NCBI GenBank assembly: GCA_027924645.1
Contig: BSBN01000493.1
Location: 45,001-109,000, forward strand
Reading direction: 5' to 3'
DNA from: Cunninghamia lanceolata
Lineage: Eukaryota; Streptophyta; Pinopsida; Cupressales; Cupressaceae
Length of the DNA stretch: 64,000 nucleotides
Shown here: positions 35,287-46,960 of the stretch, piece after piece
Position numbering within the stretch: the stretch's first letter is position 1
Layout of the letters: every line of letters starts with the position of its first letter
The notes under the pieces: model-generated
What the model was told of the DNA's origin: nothing
What the model saw: only the letters and a program-made list of their open reading frames with translations
The model's database searches: none
Translations under genes and position numbers: made by a program

Positions 35287-36408
35287 GGAGATATGGTTTG
35301 TAGACTAAGAAAAGCCTTGTATGGACTCAAGCAAGCTCCAAGAGCTTGGTATGCTAGATTGGATAAGCATTTACTTAAGCTAGGATTCAACAAAGGTACC
35401 ACTGATAGTAATCTGTACTTTAAGATCAATCATGAGGACATTCTAATTATTGAAGTCTTTGTTGATGATATCATTTTTGGTGGAAATGAATGTATGTGCA
35501 AAGCATTTGCTGATCAGATGAAAAGTGAGTTTGAGATGTCAATGTTTGGTGAGATGAACTTCTTCCTAGGTCTACAAATTGTTCAGTCAGATAAAGGTAT
35601 CTTCATATCTCAATCCAACTATGTGAAAGAATTGTTGAAGAAGTTTGGAATGGAAGATTCAAAGATAGTAGGTACTCCTATGGTAACCAGATGCAAGCTA
35701 AGCAAAGATGATGACTCCCCAAAGGCAAATCAAAAAAGGTATAGATCAATGATTGGAGGATTGCTCTATCTGACTCAGACCAGACTTGACATCATGAATG
35801 CAGTTGGACTTGTCAGATTTCAAGCTGATCCAAAAGAATCCCATGTTGTGGCAGTCAAAAAAATCTTCATATATCTCAAGGGGACAATTGATTATGGATT
35901 GTGGTATCCAAAGGACAATGATTTCACTCTTCATGCATATACAGATGCTGATTGGGTAGGAGATGTGGATGATAGAAAAAGTACTAGTGGTGGTGCATTC
36001 TTCTTGGGAAGAAGATTGGTCTCTTGGATGAGCAAAAAATAAGAGGCAATTTCTCTGTCCACTGTAGAGGCAGAGTATATAGTAGCAGTAAATAATTGTT
36101 CTCAAGTTCTGTGGATGAAGCAAATGCTGAAGGACATCAGAATTGTGTTTGAGGAGCCAGTCACAATTTTTTGTGATAATTCAAGTGTTATAAGCATTTC
36201 CAAGAAACCGGTATTGCACTCAGAGACAAAGCATATATATATCAAGTTTCACTTCTTGAGAGAGAAAGTTAATGAGAATGAAGTCAAGTTGGAGTTTGTG
36301 TCTTCCAAAGATCAGATTGTGGATATCTTCACTAAGCCTCTTCCCAAAGATACTTTTGAGTATCTCAGAGAAAAGTTAGGGGTTATTACCCCTCCTGATC
36401 AGAACTAA
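35287..36408 (+). pseudogene. RT and RNase H of element B (N-terminus deleted)
   Basis: RT resumes with MVCRLRKALYGLKQAPRAWY and the catalytic VFVDDIIFG, and RNase H keeps AYTDADWVGD, STVEAEYI and FCDNSSVI. A TAG at 35,284 and a TAA at 36,040 (a CAA codon in A) interrupt it. The first RT boxes including the TKWVFRNK region are deleted, so the enzyme could not work even without the stops. Confidence 0.9.
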
Positions 36409-36728
36409 GATGCACTAAGGTGTATCAGTCTGGTGGAATTCACATTCATATCTTGTGATCCGGATTGATGTTAAGGAGGTACTACTCAAAGGGGGAGTAG
36501 TCTATATACAAATTTTGGGATCAGTCTGAAGCAAAAAGAGAAAAGATAGCAAATATGTGCCCTTTGCCATTGATGTCAAAGGGGGAGAGAAGTCATATGA
36601 AAAACTAGTTGCTGATGTAAGGGGGAGCAGTTGCAGAAGTGAGAAGTGAAAGGGGGAAAAGTTCTTGTCTTGATAGTTGAATTCAATTTTTCACATCATA
36701 TGTTGCCATCAATGACAAAGGGGGAGAT
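36409..36728 (+). other. Multiple polypurine tracts of element B
   Basis: Purine runs of the form agggggag occur at about 36,490, 36,582, 36,621 and 36,650, and the last (catcaatgacaaagggggag) abuts the 3' LTR at 36,729. Arrangement parallel to element A. Confidence 0.75.
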
Positions 36729-38089
36729 TGTTGCAAATATGTGCCTAAGTGGTGTTGTCATTGATATCAACATATCCTTGTTGCCATTGGTATCAACATA
36801 TCCTTGTTGCCATTGGTGTCAACTGTATCCTATTTTGATGTCTGTATAGAAGACCGAATTGTTGAGGATATTGAGAAAATTAATGAAAATCAATGCATGT
36901 GGACCATATGGTTGTGTAAAGGATTGTCAGAGGTTGCTCCAGTTAAGAATTGAGAAGTTTGCATGAAGATTTGAAGAAGTTATGGCCATCTAAGTAGAAC
37001 TGGATTTTGCAGTATTCAGAAGAGACAGTGTGACAGTAAGTTGGTCCGGATTGCTTCGTCGTGAAATATTATGATTTGCGGATCTGAAGGCATGTTTGGG
37101 AAGTCAGTGTGTATCATCAATTCCAGTGGTTCGTGGTTTGGAGGTCCGCAAGCTATCTTTCTAGTTTGACAGTCATGGCAGATAGTGTTCTTGAGGTTCC
37201 AGAGGAAGATACAAATGATTCTGGTAATTTGGTTTAGAGTGAATGTTATTTGTGATTTTAATGTGCTTGTGGAGGTCTCTAGATCGTGTGGCTACTATGT
37301 TGAAGGTCTGCATTGAATTTTGAGCTTGTTGATTGAAGATTTCTTCTTTGAGGTTGATGTTCTTCCCAGTCTTGGCCGACCGGATGATCCTAGCATGTTG
37401 CGGATGATCTAAGAGCATTTTTATGAAGTGTGGCATGGTTTTAGAAGAAGATTCAAGTCTCAGTTGTGTTTGGTCAATAGTGTGATGATCCGCGTCTAGT
37501 TTAGCCGACCTTGTTGATCATTCCAAGGTTGATGAAGCATATAAATACTTGTTGAAAAGCATCCTTGCATACAATGAATTAAATCTGAAGAAAGGATCAA
37601 AAGCATAGCAGAGAAGAAGAGGAGCGAAGGGAGTATAGAGTGAAGAGTCAGTGAAAAAGAATTTCAAGATAAGAGTAGAAGTTTTTGAGCCTTCAAAGGG
37701 ATTGATTCAGGCATGAATGTAAATGCTATTTCTCAGTTCATTATATCTATGTAAATCATAATTTCTTATAGGCAGTGAGCCTCTTCTTGAGCAGTGACCT
37801 CTAGGCAGTGCGCCCGAAGGCATGTGCCTTCTATTTTCTTAAGTACTTTTAACAGGGTATGCATTTTTGTGGGTTAACCCCCACCGTGGTTTTTCCTTTA
37901 ACCGGGTTTTCCACGTCAAAATTTTGGTGTTATGTGTTCATGTTGTTTATGCTCATGTGTTGATTTATGCTCAAATGTCTTCATCATTAATCTGATTATA
38001 AAGAAGATTTAAAAGGTTCAGAAAAGGTTAAAATTTAGGGACAACTAATTCACCCCCCACCCCCTCAGTTGTCCGGACTATTACCAACA
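36729..38089 (+). repeat. 3' LTR of copia element B (1,361 bp)
   Basis: Partner of 31,905-33,237. It is 28 bases longer because of a 27-bp local duplication (ccttgttgccattggtatca unit) near 36,775-36,825 and an 11-bp duplication (aaaaggttcag) near 38,010; the 5' LTR has its own 11-bp duplication. Confidence 0.92.
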
Positions 38090-41000
38090 AAAGGGACTCT
38101 ACAAAATGGAAATAGGCGTAATATTTAGAAAATAGTCGTCCCTAAACCTTAGTTTCATATTACAATGAATAGATGACACGTGTCATGGCTTGAACAAGTC
38201 AAAACTTTCCTTGAATTGACTGCCTCTCCACTTAGGCGCCTGAAAACTGTTTTCATCATGTTTTTGACAACTGAAAACTCCTTGGTGGTGTTGGAGAAGG
38301 GTCTCCTAACTGTCCGTTGACTTCTTCAACCTCCATCCACTCCCCTTGCTGCTTATTTGGTTCCTGTATCCCTGGAAGATGCTTGACTGCTCCCTAGATG
38401 CTTGGAAAATGCTCAACTACTCATCACTTCCTTAAATTTCACCTTGTAGAATTATAGGACATGTGTTTATCCATAAATTTCAATTGTTTAGGACTCCTTG
38501 GAGGCATGGATAAGGAACTTGGTTCCTTTTAGGACTCCAAAATATCCTTAAAAATTGCTCATTCAAAGTCACTTCCATTTGTCAATGCTCCATCAACATC
38601 TTTTCCTTACACTGACTTGTGGGGTTAAAGGTATCTTCTAACAGTCTTAACAAACTTGAAAAAACTGTGACAGAGTTCTTCTTATGTCTCTCAGGCTCTG
38701 AGAGATCTAACAATCTTCATCTCCTATCACACAGATCAAAGGCTGCCCCTCATTGCTTTGACAGTCAGTCCTCTAATGATCTGCTGTGAACTCTTTGATT
38801 ATTGTCACAATCATCTAATGACTATTTTTTATACCTTGGAACAATCATTTTATGACTGATTTTCTAACTCTTTCTTTACCCTTGCATGCTTCAAAACTGC
38901 TGCTCCTTTCATGATCACAGTCCCATGACTGTTCTCCTGACTGTCCCAAAACAGTGATGAACTCCCTAACACCTTTCCATAGACTTGCAACTCTGTCACT
39001 GCCTATCACTCAGCATACACTATCGTCTCCTTGTTTTAGTAGTCTTCATGGTGCTCTAAGACACTTCAATCCATTCAAGACTCATAACCCTTCCTTTCAA
39101 CATCAATGTTGAGTCTAAACCTATTATGAGATCTTAAACTATTCTGCAAAATTTCTTAGCTCAAAATCTATGATCAATCCCGTCCACAATGGAACTTCAC
39201 ATAGAATCTTCATGACATCTTAAAGGCCATACATTCTTGACACATATTAAAGAATACTTTAACAGGAGCTTACTTTAGTAAGGTTGGAAATGAAACACAG
39301 TCTCTTCAAACACTTGACAAACCTCTTTTGTTATGACAGCAGGTCTGCTCAAAGTACTCCACAGATCTCTTTTCTATCTGGGTCACCTTATGCAAAACTC
39401 CTTTTCATGGTTTATTCAATATCTTCAAGGTCTGCAATCCACTTGCAAGTCTCTGCTGCTCTAAAGACTGTCCATTTATCCATGCAGTCACCCCATTGAC
39501 TGCTCTTCATGCCTTGTGACTTCCCTAATGACTGTTTGGCAGTCTTCTTCTGCTATAGAATCCTTTGACTGTGCTTTCAAAATCTTGGACCTACATGCCC
39601 CCTAGAAGCCTTTGTTGGTTTGATGAATGCTGACAGAGATGCCTCTGTTATTCACTGTTCCTTTTAGGACTTCATCACAGTTTTTCCGTCAAACCTTCAT
39701 GTACAGTCTTCATATAACTGTTCTAATTGTTTTGGACAAGGCCTGCTGCTGCTATCTTTATTGTTGTGTGCTTATCTTATGAAAACTCTTATGGGCTTCA
39801 AACTTTGCATTGCATCTTCCATCATTGTCTCTGTTCTCTGTACTATCCTTGCTACAGCAGACCTAGTGACTGTTTTGCTCTCATGACCCTGTAGGCCTGC
39901 TTTATGACTGTTCCTTAGGACTTTGTATATCTGCTTCAACAATCCTTTGACTGTTTTAAAACAGTCTTTTGTGTCCCTTCCATGATTGTCTTCTACAGTC
40001 TTCATGAGCATTGTCTAGAGCTGCTCCAATGTCTTTTTGACTGTTCTTTTATCCTTTACAGTCTGCTGCTAACAACCTAACAACCTTCTTATGATTGTTA
40101 ACACAGTCTGTGTGACTGCAGTCATTGTGACAGTTTCAAACAATGACTACCCTTCATTTGATTCCCAAACCTCCTACTGGTATGACTTCAAACAAACTCC
40201 TCCTTGCTTTTCCAAAACCATCTCTTTATCTGAATGGAGAGTTGTTTCCCTGGGTTATGACAGTCATCTACTGTCCCTTTTACTGTCATTTAGATGACTG
40301 CTCTCATCATTTTATAACAATCATTTATGACTGTTTTTCATGCACAAGGTTATTCTCCTAGCAGTGTCTTCATGGCTGTTCCTGACTTGTCTCCTTCTGT
40401 CCTTAGTTTGTTGTCCCTCACCTCCATGCTCTGCTTATGACTAATGACTATCCTAAGTCCTTGATGCTGGCATGACTGCTATTACAGTCATTGACTGTTA
40501 TTTGTTGTTGTCATAGTCTTCTTGACACTGTAGAGATCACATTGCAAAACCTTACTGTCCTCATGCAGCCCTTGTGTAGGATTTTCTATGTCCTTGTAAA
40601 CATCTCCACATACATCTCCATGAACTTCATAGATTCAGCATCTTCGATGCACACAGTCATTTCTGATCATTCCTTTGATGTCTGCAACCTCAAACCCTCT
40701 ACATCTCATCAATGGTTCTGTCAACACTTCATGGCACTCTGTTGCAGATTCATCAGGGTCTTCTCTTGCTTTGAATCTATGAGACTTTTGATCTTTCTGC
40801 CTTCACTCATTTAGGTTTTTGTTAGAATCCATGTATGCTGCCTCCTTGTTATCTTCACTGTCTCTACTATTCTTTTGACAGTCTCATTTTATTGACTGCC
40901 TCACTAATCAAACTGTCTTGAAGTAGGCATCTTAATGTAAAAAATTGCATAGTCATGAGCAGAAGATTGTCAAAACCTAGCAAGGGACTGTGAGAAGTAG

Positions 41001-42195
41001 CAGAGGACTGTTTGAAATGTCATGAAATATAAACAATAATATTTGAGAAAGTGAAAAATAGTGAAAAGGAAATAGGGCAGTGATAGTACAGGAGCATTTG
41101 ACAATAGATATTATGCATACTGTGAAGAATTGAAGCTATGACAGATCTGTGGCATTTCCTTGACTGTCATGCATTTGCACACCTCTGAATGGACTGCTAT
41201 GTCAAATTTTGCAATAGTCACTAGAAGGTTGTTCTCTTGCGTTTGTGATTGCTCTTTCCCTGTATAAACCATCTTGCACTTTTCACATGCTTTGTATCTT
41301 CCTTTGACAAGGTTCTAGGAGACCAAAACAATATATAGCAAGTATACACCTTCAAGACTTGTAATCATGCATTCTTAATATCTTTTTTAAGTCTCTGTGA
41401 TCTCAAATAGTCCTGCAGAGTTTTCTATGCTTAGGTGAGACAGATTGTTGATCTTCCCAGGCCCCTGACAACCTCTACAACTTACAAATTTATTCCTGTA
41501 GCCCTCAGATTTCATTGAATATTGTGTCTGCTCCATGATCTCTGTCAAGGATGTCTACCATGCTTGTTTTCTACTTCAAAAAAAACATATGCAGACTTCT
41601 AACTCCTTAAAGAGTGCTTTGATGATGAAGACTGTGTCCTTATCTTTGCATTCTTTACTAGTTTCAAATACTTCTTTCTTCTCATATCATTACTCTAAAA
41701 CACCTCACAAAAGCCTGCAGGATTCTCTAAAGGTATAAGCATTCTTCATACTACAGATTTCACATTGTAACAGTCTCTTTATGAGTCAAAGCATCCTCCA
41801 TATTGTTGTATCTAAATCTCTGCTACGTGCATCTCATGGATTATGCCCATTTTCATGGGTTTCAAAACCCCAACACTTGCCAAACCTTCCTCCATGCGTT
41901 GGAAAACCTTATGGTGAGGTGTGAAAACCCTAAAACATCCACAAATAAATCCAAAGAAACCTAAACTTAAACATGGAAACTTAACCATTTCAAAAGGCAT
42001 TCCCTCCGGAGTCATGTACGATGGATTTTGGAAACTTTAAGGTTTATAACAAATGAATCATTTTATGTTTGACTCCGTTTGGCTTCAAAAAGGTGTTACT
42101 TTTGGTATAATAAAAGGAGTTTTATTTTCTTTGACAAAAAGAGGGTTAAAAAACTATGATTCAAACAATGATTCACCTTATCAAGACATAATCAA
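38090..42195 (-). mobile_element. Candidate non-coding LTR element (LARD-like), minus strand
   Basis: The PBS reads on the minus strand at 42,196-42,207, so the internal region should lie to its left, and this whole 4.1-kb stretch contains no coding region of an element. It is rich in the six-letter word gactgt and its complement acagtc, which appears dozens of times between about 38,600 and 41,250. No 3' LTR partner was identified between 38,090 and 42,195. This is inference from the PBS and the lack of coding content. Confidence 0.35.
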
Positions 42196-42207
42196 ACTCT
42201 GATACCA
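42196..42207 (-). other. Minus-strand PBS
   Basis: On the minus strand this reads tggtatcagagt, a near match to the tRNA-Met primer site of plant LTR elements. It is a strong hint of an LTR boundary just to the right. Confidence 0.5.
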
Positions 42208-43620
42208 AAGGAAAATGACAAGAGAGACCTACTACCTAGAAATCATACCTTGTAAACAAGGCTTAAAACTTCAAAACCAAGACTTGAAACCTTAGAACAC
42301 TCATAAGAGTCCCATGCTTACTATTTGGGCTAAGGAGGCACAAATAAGTAACAATAACAAATAGAATACAATCATTACACTCTCAATACAATACTCACAC
42401 AAGGTGTAAATACATTTTTTTTCACAATTCTACAAACAAAGTTCATTACTTGTACAAAGTATGTAGACAAAATTTAAAGAGCATGAATACTCATTCACAT
42501 AGTGCACAAGCACGAATAATTAACAATCATGAATATGTGAAACCTAAGTGCATAATTCTCATAGGGTATGAATACTAAAAGTACTCATAGTGCATCACAT
42601 GCATCATTCACAAAAAGTGTATCACTCACACTAAAATTCATTACTTATAGTGCATCACTTGCACAAAATATGAAATTTGATCATCACTCGATCAAGTAAG
42701 TGCATCTTACACACAAAGTATGAATGTAATCATTACACAAGTGTATCACTCACACAAAACATGAAACGTACATCTCTCTCACTAAGGAAACACTTTGCTA
42801 AAAATGTGAATACAATCACTTACACAAGTGCATCATTTGCACAAAACATGGAAAGTGCATCATTCTCATGAAGTATGAAAACAACATCACACACATGCAT
42901 TACTTGCACCAGATAAGGAAATGTATCATTCACATATAGTACCTATTTATGAGTACTAGGAATCAAACGTTTAGGATTCTTAAGGTCCTTTTATACATAA
43001 CATCAATAATTCTTGCCTTGTCTATAAGACATATCGAGATGAATAAACTAATCAACTCATAATCCTAGGTCATCGATGAAGACCCTTAAGGCATCGTAAC
43101 TTTGCATTCTCCAAAGATCTCGTGGATTCTACTAGATCCATGCTCAAATCTTAAAAATAATAAGGTGTTGCTCGAAAAATAGCTTGCCCTTAGCCTAGTA
43201 CTATCATCATCGTGGACATCCTTTCCCTTAAAACATTCATCATTAACATCTTTATTTATAGGTGATTGTCTTTTTTCCTCTTGTTAGAATTTTTATCTTT
43301 TTGCCTCTTACAAATCTTCTTTCCTTGTAACTTATCCCTTTTGTAATCAACTTTTTCATCCTTTATGCGATTAGAGAGATCTCTCTCATTGCTTCATTCA
43401 CATCATCACTTATGGGTTGTCACCATATCTTAGCCATCTAGAATCATGTGTATTTGTCCAATCTATCTTGTCATTCACCTCTTAATCCAAAATAGTCACC
43501 AATATTTGTTTTAACTAGGACATCATTCTTGATGAGTCTAATTATTAGCCTGTTTTCTTCTAGTTTTATGCGACCTTGAAAGACATTCCCAGACATAGTT
43601 TTAAGCATATTTCTATGTTA
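42208..43620 (-). mobile_element. Presumed 5' LTR of the minus-strand element
   Basis: Lies immediately upstream of the minus-strand PBS. Contains a degenerate short-period repeat (42,440-42,960). The far boundary is unknown; I place it before the start of the next LTR, which begins at about 43,621. Confidence 0.3.
42440..42960. repeat. Degenerate short tandem repeat (cattcacacaaagtatgaa-like)
   Basis: Variants of the phrase (a/g)tgcatcattcacacaaa, then atatgaa, recur about ten times with a loose period of 35-60 bases. The copies are heavily diverged, which fits an old minisatellite inside an LTR. Confidence 0.55.
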
Positions 43621-44866
43621 TGTTATCCTTTATGATCATTATGCAGACTTGAACTTGGTTAATTAAGTATATGGAGATATGATTATGATATGATGAAATT
43701 GTATGTTATATGTGGAAATTTATGGATTATTGAGAATGTTTGTGTTGATTATGGTTGTTAATATTTTGTACATGTTCATGGACTAACCTTGTAGCTAAAA
43801 AAGGAAGGTCTGTCACCCACAACAACTATAGGGTGCAGCCCACAACCACAACATTTCTAAGCACAGAGCAGGGGAGATTCCAGTCTTGACTAAGTGCAAC
43901 AACCATGGCCCAAGGACACTTGATGGAGAGAATCACACATCGTGATAGGTGATCAATAAAGATAATTGGAAGCTTGGAGGACTCTGTTACAACTAGAAGA
44001 CTAATTGGACCGATTCAATTGATCCATGTTCCCCTGTTTCAGCAGAGAGTTCTAATTTTGTTAGGACACTTCCTTCCTTCTTTTCCTATCATTATTGTTA
44101 GCATTCATTACACTCTAGTTCATGTAGAGTGGTGTTTTATGCTTACAGTTAAGATACCTATTTCAATAACTCCCCCGTGCCTATATTATGGTTCAGTGGT
44201 TGAGGTAGAAGTTAGTTAAGCTTAGTTTTTGAATAGTTTATGTTCTACCACAGATCTATCTATCTGAATCTTTTCTAGATAATGCAGACAATGTTATTTG
44301 ATTATGTGTTAAATGAATATTACAGTTCAGCCAAATTTTATGTGATTTGAAAAGATTGTGCAATGTCTGTTAGAATCAATATGATTGTGTTTATCTAAAA
44401 GAGTTAGATTTGAGTTTAAGTACTGAGGCAGTCACCTAATCAAGAGCCACTCAGGATAACTGATCTTCACTTTATTTCTTGTGTGTTTTAATTGTTGTAG
44501 TAGTTAATTTATGAATACAAGATCAATTAGATTCTTAGAGTTGCTTAGTTCGATTAACTCGTGATACTCCGGAGGATAGGAATAGTTGTCATTAGCAAAT
44601 TAGAATTCAATCCTTAATTAATCTATTGTTATAGTTTTACATTGCAGCATTACTTTCCCTTGTTAATAAGTAGCTTGATGTAGTAGATAAGTTAGATAGT
44701 TTGATCCTTAAAAGCACATACAATGCAAGTGCCATCACAAGTCTATAAGCCCTGGTTGACAATTTGATAAAGTCTTTTCAAGAAGTTATAGTGGACTGTT
44801 CAGTAGGAGATTCCTTTGAATTGAGTGATTACCACCAAGTTTACCTAGCATTGTAAAGACACTACA
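43621..44866 (+). mobile_element. 5' LTR of a gypsy element with Athila-like PBS
   Basis: Ends ...gacactaca directly before tttg and the tggcgcc PBS, so the 3' edge is well placed. The left edge at tgttatcc is a guess from the TG-start rule. This LTR's downstream gag is cut at 45,601. Confidence 0.45.
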
Positions 44867-44870
44867 TTTG

Positions 44871-44888
44871 TGGCGCCATTGCTGGGGA
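44871..44888 (+). other. Athila-type PBS (tRNA-Asp-like)
   Basis: tggcgccattgctgggga differs at two positions from the plant Athila-type site tggcgccgttgccgggga. It establishes the element as Ty3/gypsy of the Athila/Tat superclade. Confidence 0.75.
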
Positions 44889-45200
44889 TGGTGCTACTTT
44901 CAGAGATTAGTCCCTGTTAGTTTTTAGCTTTCTTAGTTACATTTTGCTTTCAAAGGATAGGGTGCTTAGGTTCTACCTCACCAACCACCAGAAAGGTTAC
45001 TAACATTGTGCAGGATCCATACAAAGTTATATACATGTTGTATGTGGAGGTAGAGAGACACTTTGGGAAGGTTCCTTCCATCAACCCAACAAGCTACAGT
45101 AAATATTGGTGACTATAGTGATCAGAGCAAGGGTATTACTGAAGAAGAATCTTCCCTCTCATCAACATCTACTGATAATACAGAAAGAACTTTTCTCACC

Positions 45201-45600
45201 ATGGCTGATGTAGTGGATGATCCACCAGGATAGTTGATGTTTAAATTTCCTATCACCAATCAGGAAAGGACTGCTGCTTTAAGAAACATAGCACCTTTAG
45301 CATTCCCTATCTTCTATGGCTTGGTGACTAAAGATCCAGACACATTTCTATTTGAGTTTGATGTCCTGTGTAGGAGTTATGACTACACCACTGATCCTCA
45401 TAGGCTCAAGCTATTCCCTGCCACATTGAAGGATACTGCTTTAAGATGGTTCATGGGATTATGAAAGGATGCTATTCCAGATTGGGATACAATGAAGACA
45501 AAATTCTTGGACAAATACCAAGACTATTGTAGAGGGGTTGATAGGAGAAAATATGATATCTTCAGAATGACCCAGAAAGAAGATGAGCCATTGGAAGACT
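45201..45600 (+). pseudogene. gag of the Athila-like element, interrupted
   Basis: Starts at the ATG at 45,201 (MADVVDDPPG, then a TAG) and reads the plant gypsy capsid start: PLAFPIFYGLVTKDPDTFLF, then CRSYDYTTDPHRLKLFPATL, then LRWFMGL. A TGA follows at 45,462, and KDAIPDWDTMKTKFLDKY continues in the same frame to 45,600, where the giant LTR begins. The remainder should reappear beyond the 3' LTR of the giant element, outside the window. Confidence 0.85.
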
Positions 45601-45879
45601 TGTTGTGATGTTCACAACATGCCCCATTTTACTCCTTAGCAAAATGAGGGCCCTTGCTATGGCTGTGCTTTTGCTTGTGTGTGTGGGTCTGCTTGGTGGT
45701 AAAGGGAAAAGGAAGTGAAAGTTACAAACCTTGTTGAAAACAAAGAAAAATAAATATTAAGTACCAGAGCATAATATGGGTGAATTCCTTGTCAAAAATG
45801 AATAAGGGTTGCTTTTTGAACCATCTTAAAATTCCCTATATTTTGCAAGCTATGTGTGTTTTTGGTAAATGCATTGTGG

Positions 45880-46960
45880 TATGGGTTTGTATGTTTGTAT
45901 ATACAAAATCATTTGTATATACAAAGTCTCTTGTATACAAAGTGGTTTGTATGTTGTGTCATTGTATTTTGCATATACAAGGTCCTTTGTATATCAGGTC
46001 ATTGTATGGTCGCATAAGGAAGTCATCGGGTTTATAGGCATTGTTATACTTGTATACATCTTGCTAACGCTTTATCTTCATATGCAAGTCAGACCCGACA
46101 AGTTAAAGTGGAAATAAATAATCAGTCAAATCCGTTGAATGTATTCAGGCTTGTATGTTTGGCGAAAGCGAAACATACAACAGGATATACAACAAAACAT
46201 GCAAGTCGCGGAACCGAAAAGGTATGAAATAAGATATAATGGTTGTATATTTCGTGCTTTGTATGTATGTGTTGGAGACATGCATTGCGATATACATACA
46301 ATGTGGAATTCAAGGAAAATTAAAATATGATATAAATGATGTATCACACCTTAAAGTATATCGAAGGATACATTAAAATTCATATACATCGTGGAACCGA
46401 AAGTGGGTAAAATGTGGTTTATAAAATGAGAAGTCTGACAAGGTGATACAAAAGGAGTTGTATGTATTTTGTCTTGTATCTAAAGTTTTGATACAAGTGT
46501 TATATGCATCGCGAATACAAGTAAAAAGGTAAGGTGGGTCCCATCATTTGCATGTCGGCATTGTATAATTACAATGTATGCTTTCAAGATACAAGCCGAT
46601 ATGCAAAGCGAAAAATACAAAGAAAAGATAAAAGCCGAATGTCAAAAGAAATTAAATAACAGAAAAGTCTTTGTATGTTTATGATATACAATGCTGATAT
46701 ATAAAGAATTAAAAGCATTACGGAGAATAAAAGGTAAAGAAAGGCTTTGCATAAAATGTTTGTATATGCGCTTATACAAGGGAATATACAAGTGTGATAT
46801 ACAAAGCAAAAGATACAAGGATGTACGGAAAAAGCAAAAAAAGGAAAGGAGCTGCAGTTTGATTCTTTGCATAAAATGTTTGTATGTTTAAAGACACAAC
46901 GAGGGCATACAAAGAAAACATACAATGAAATATACAAAGAAAAGGGTATGTATGCAGAAT
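45880..46960. repeat. Field of GTATAC/TTGTATATACAA palindromic motifs
   Basis: The words tgtat and ataca (complements of each other), often fused into perfect palindromes such as ttgtatatacaa (about 45,896 and 45,911) and ttgtatacaa (about 45,929), recur tens of times in 1.1 kb, in both orientations, with spacers of 5-30 bases. The same field recurs at about 60,970-62,060 in the second LTR. Confidence 0.8.

Larger units (their letters stand above)
31905..38089 (+). mobile_element. Copia element B, Sirevirus-like, internally deleted
   Basis: Same family branch as A but with different LTRs (about 1.33-1.36 kb). Flanking 5-mers gaagg (31,900-31,904) and aaagg (38,090-38,094) fit a target-site duplication with one transition. 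The internal region (33,238-36,728, 3,491 bp) is about 1 kb shorter than A without its nest, because the end of integrase and the start of RT are missing at about 35,226. The protease catalytic Asp is changed to Asn. It is defective. Confidence 0.92.

Noticed and set aside
46122..46937. Multiple minus-strand frames (Cys/Tyr/His-rich)
   Set aside because: They result from the tgtat/ataca motif field, which is free of stops in several frames by composition.
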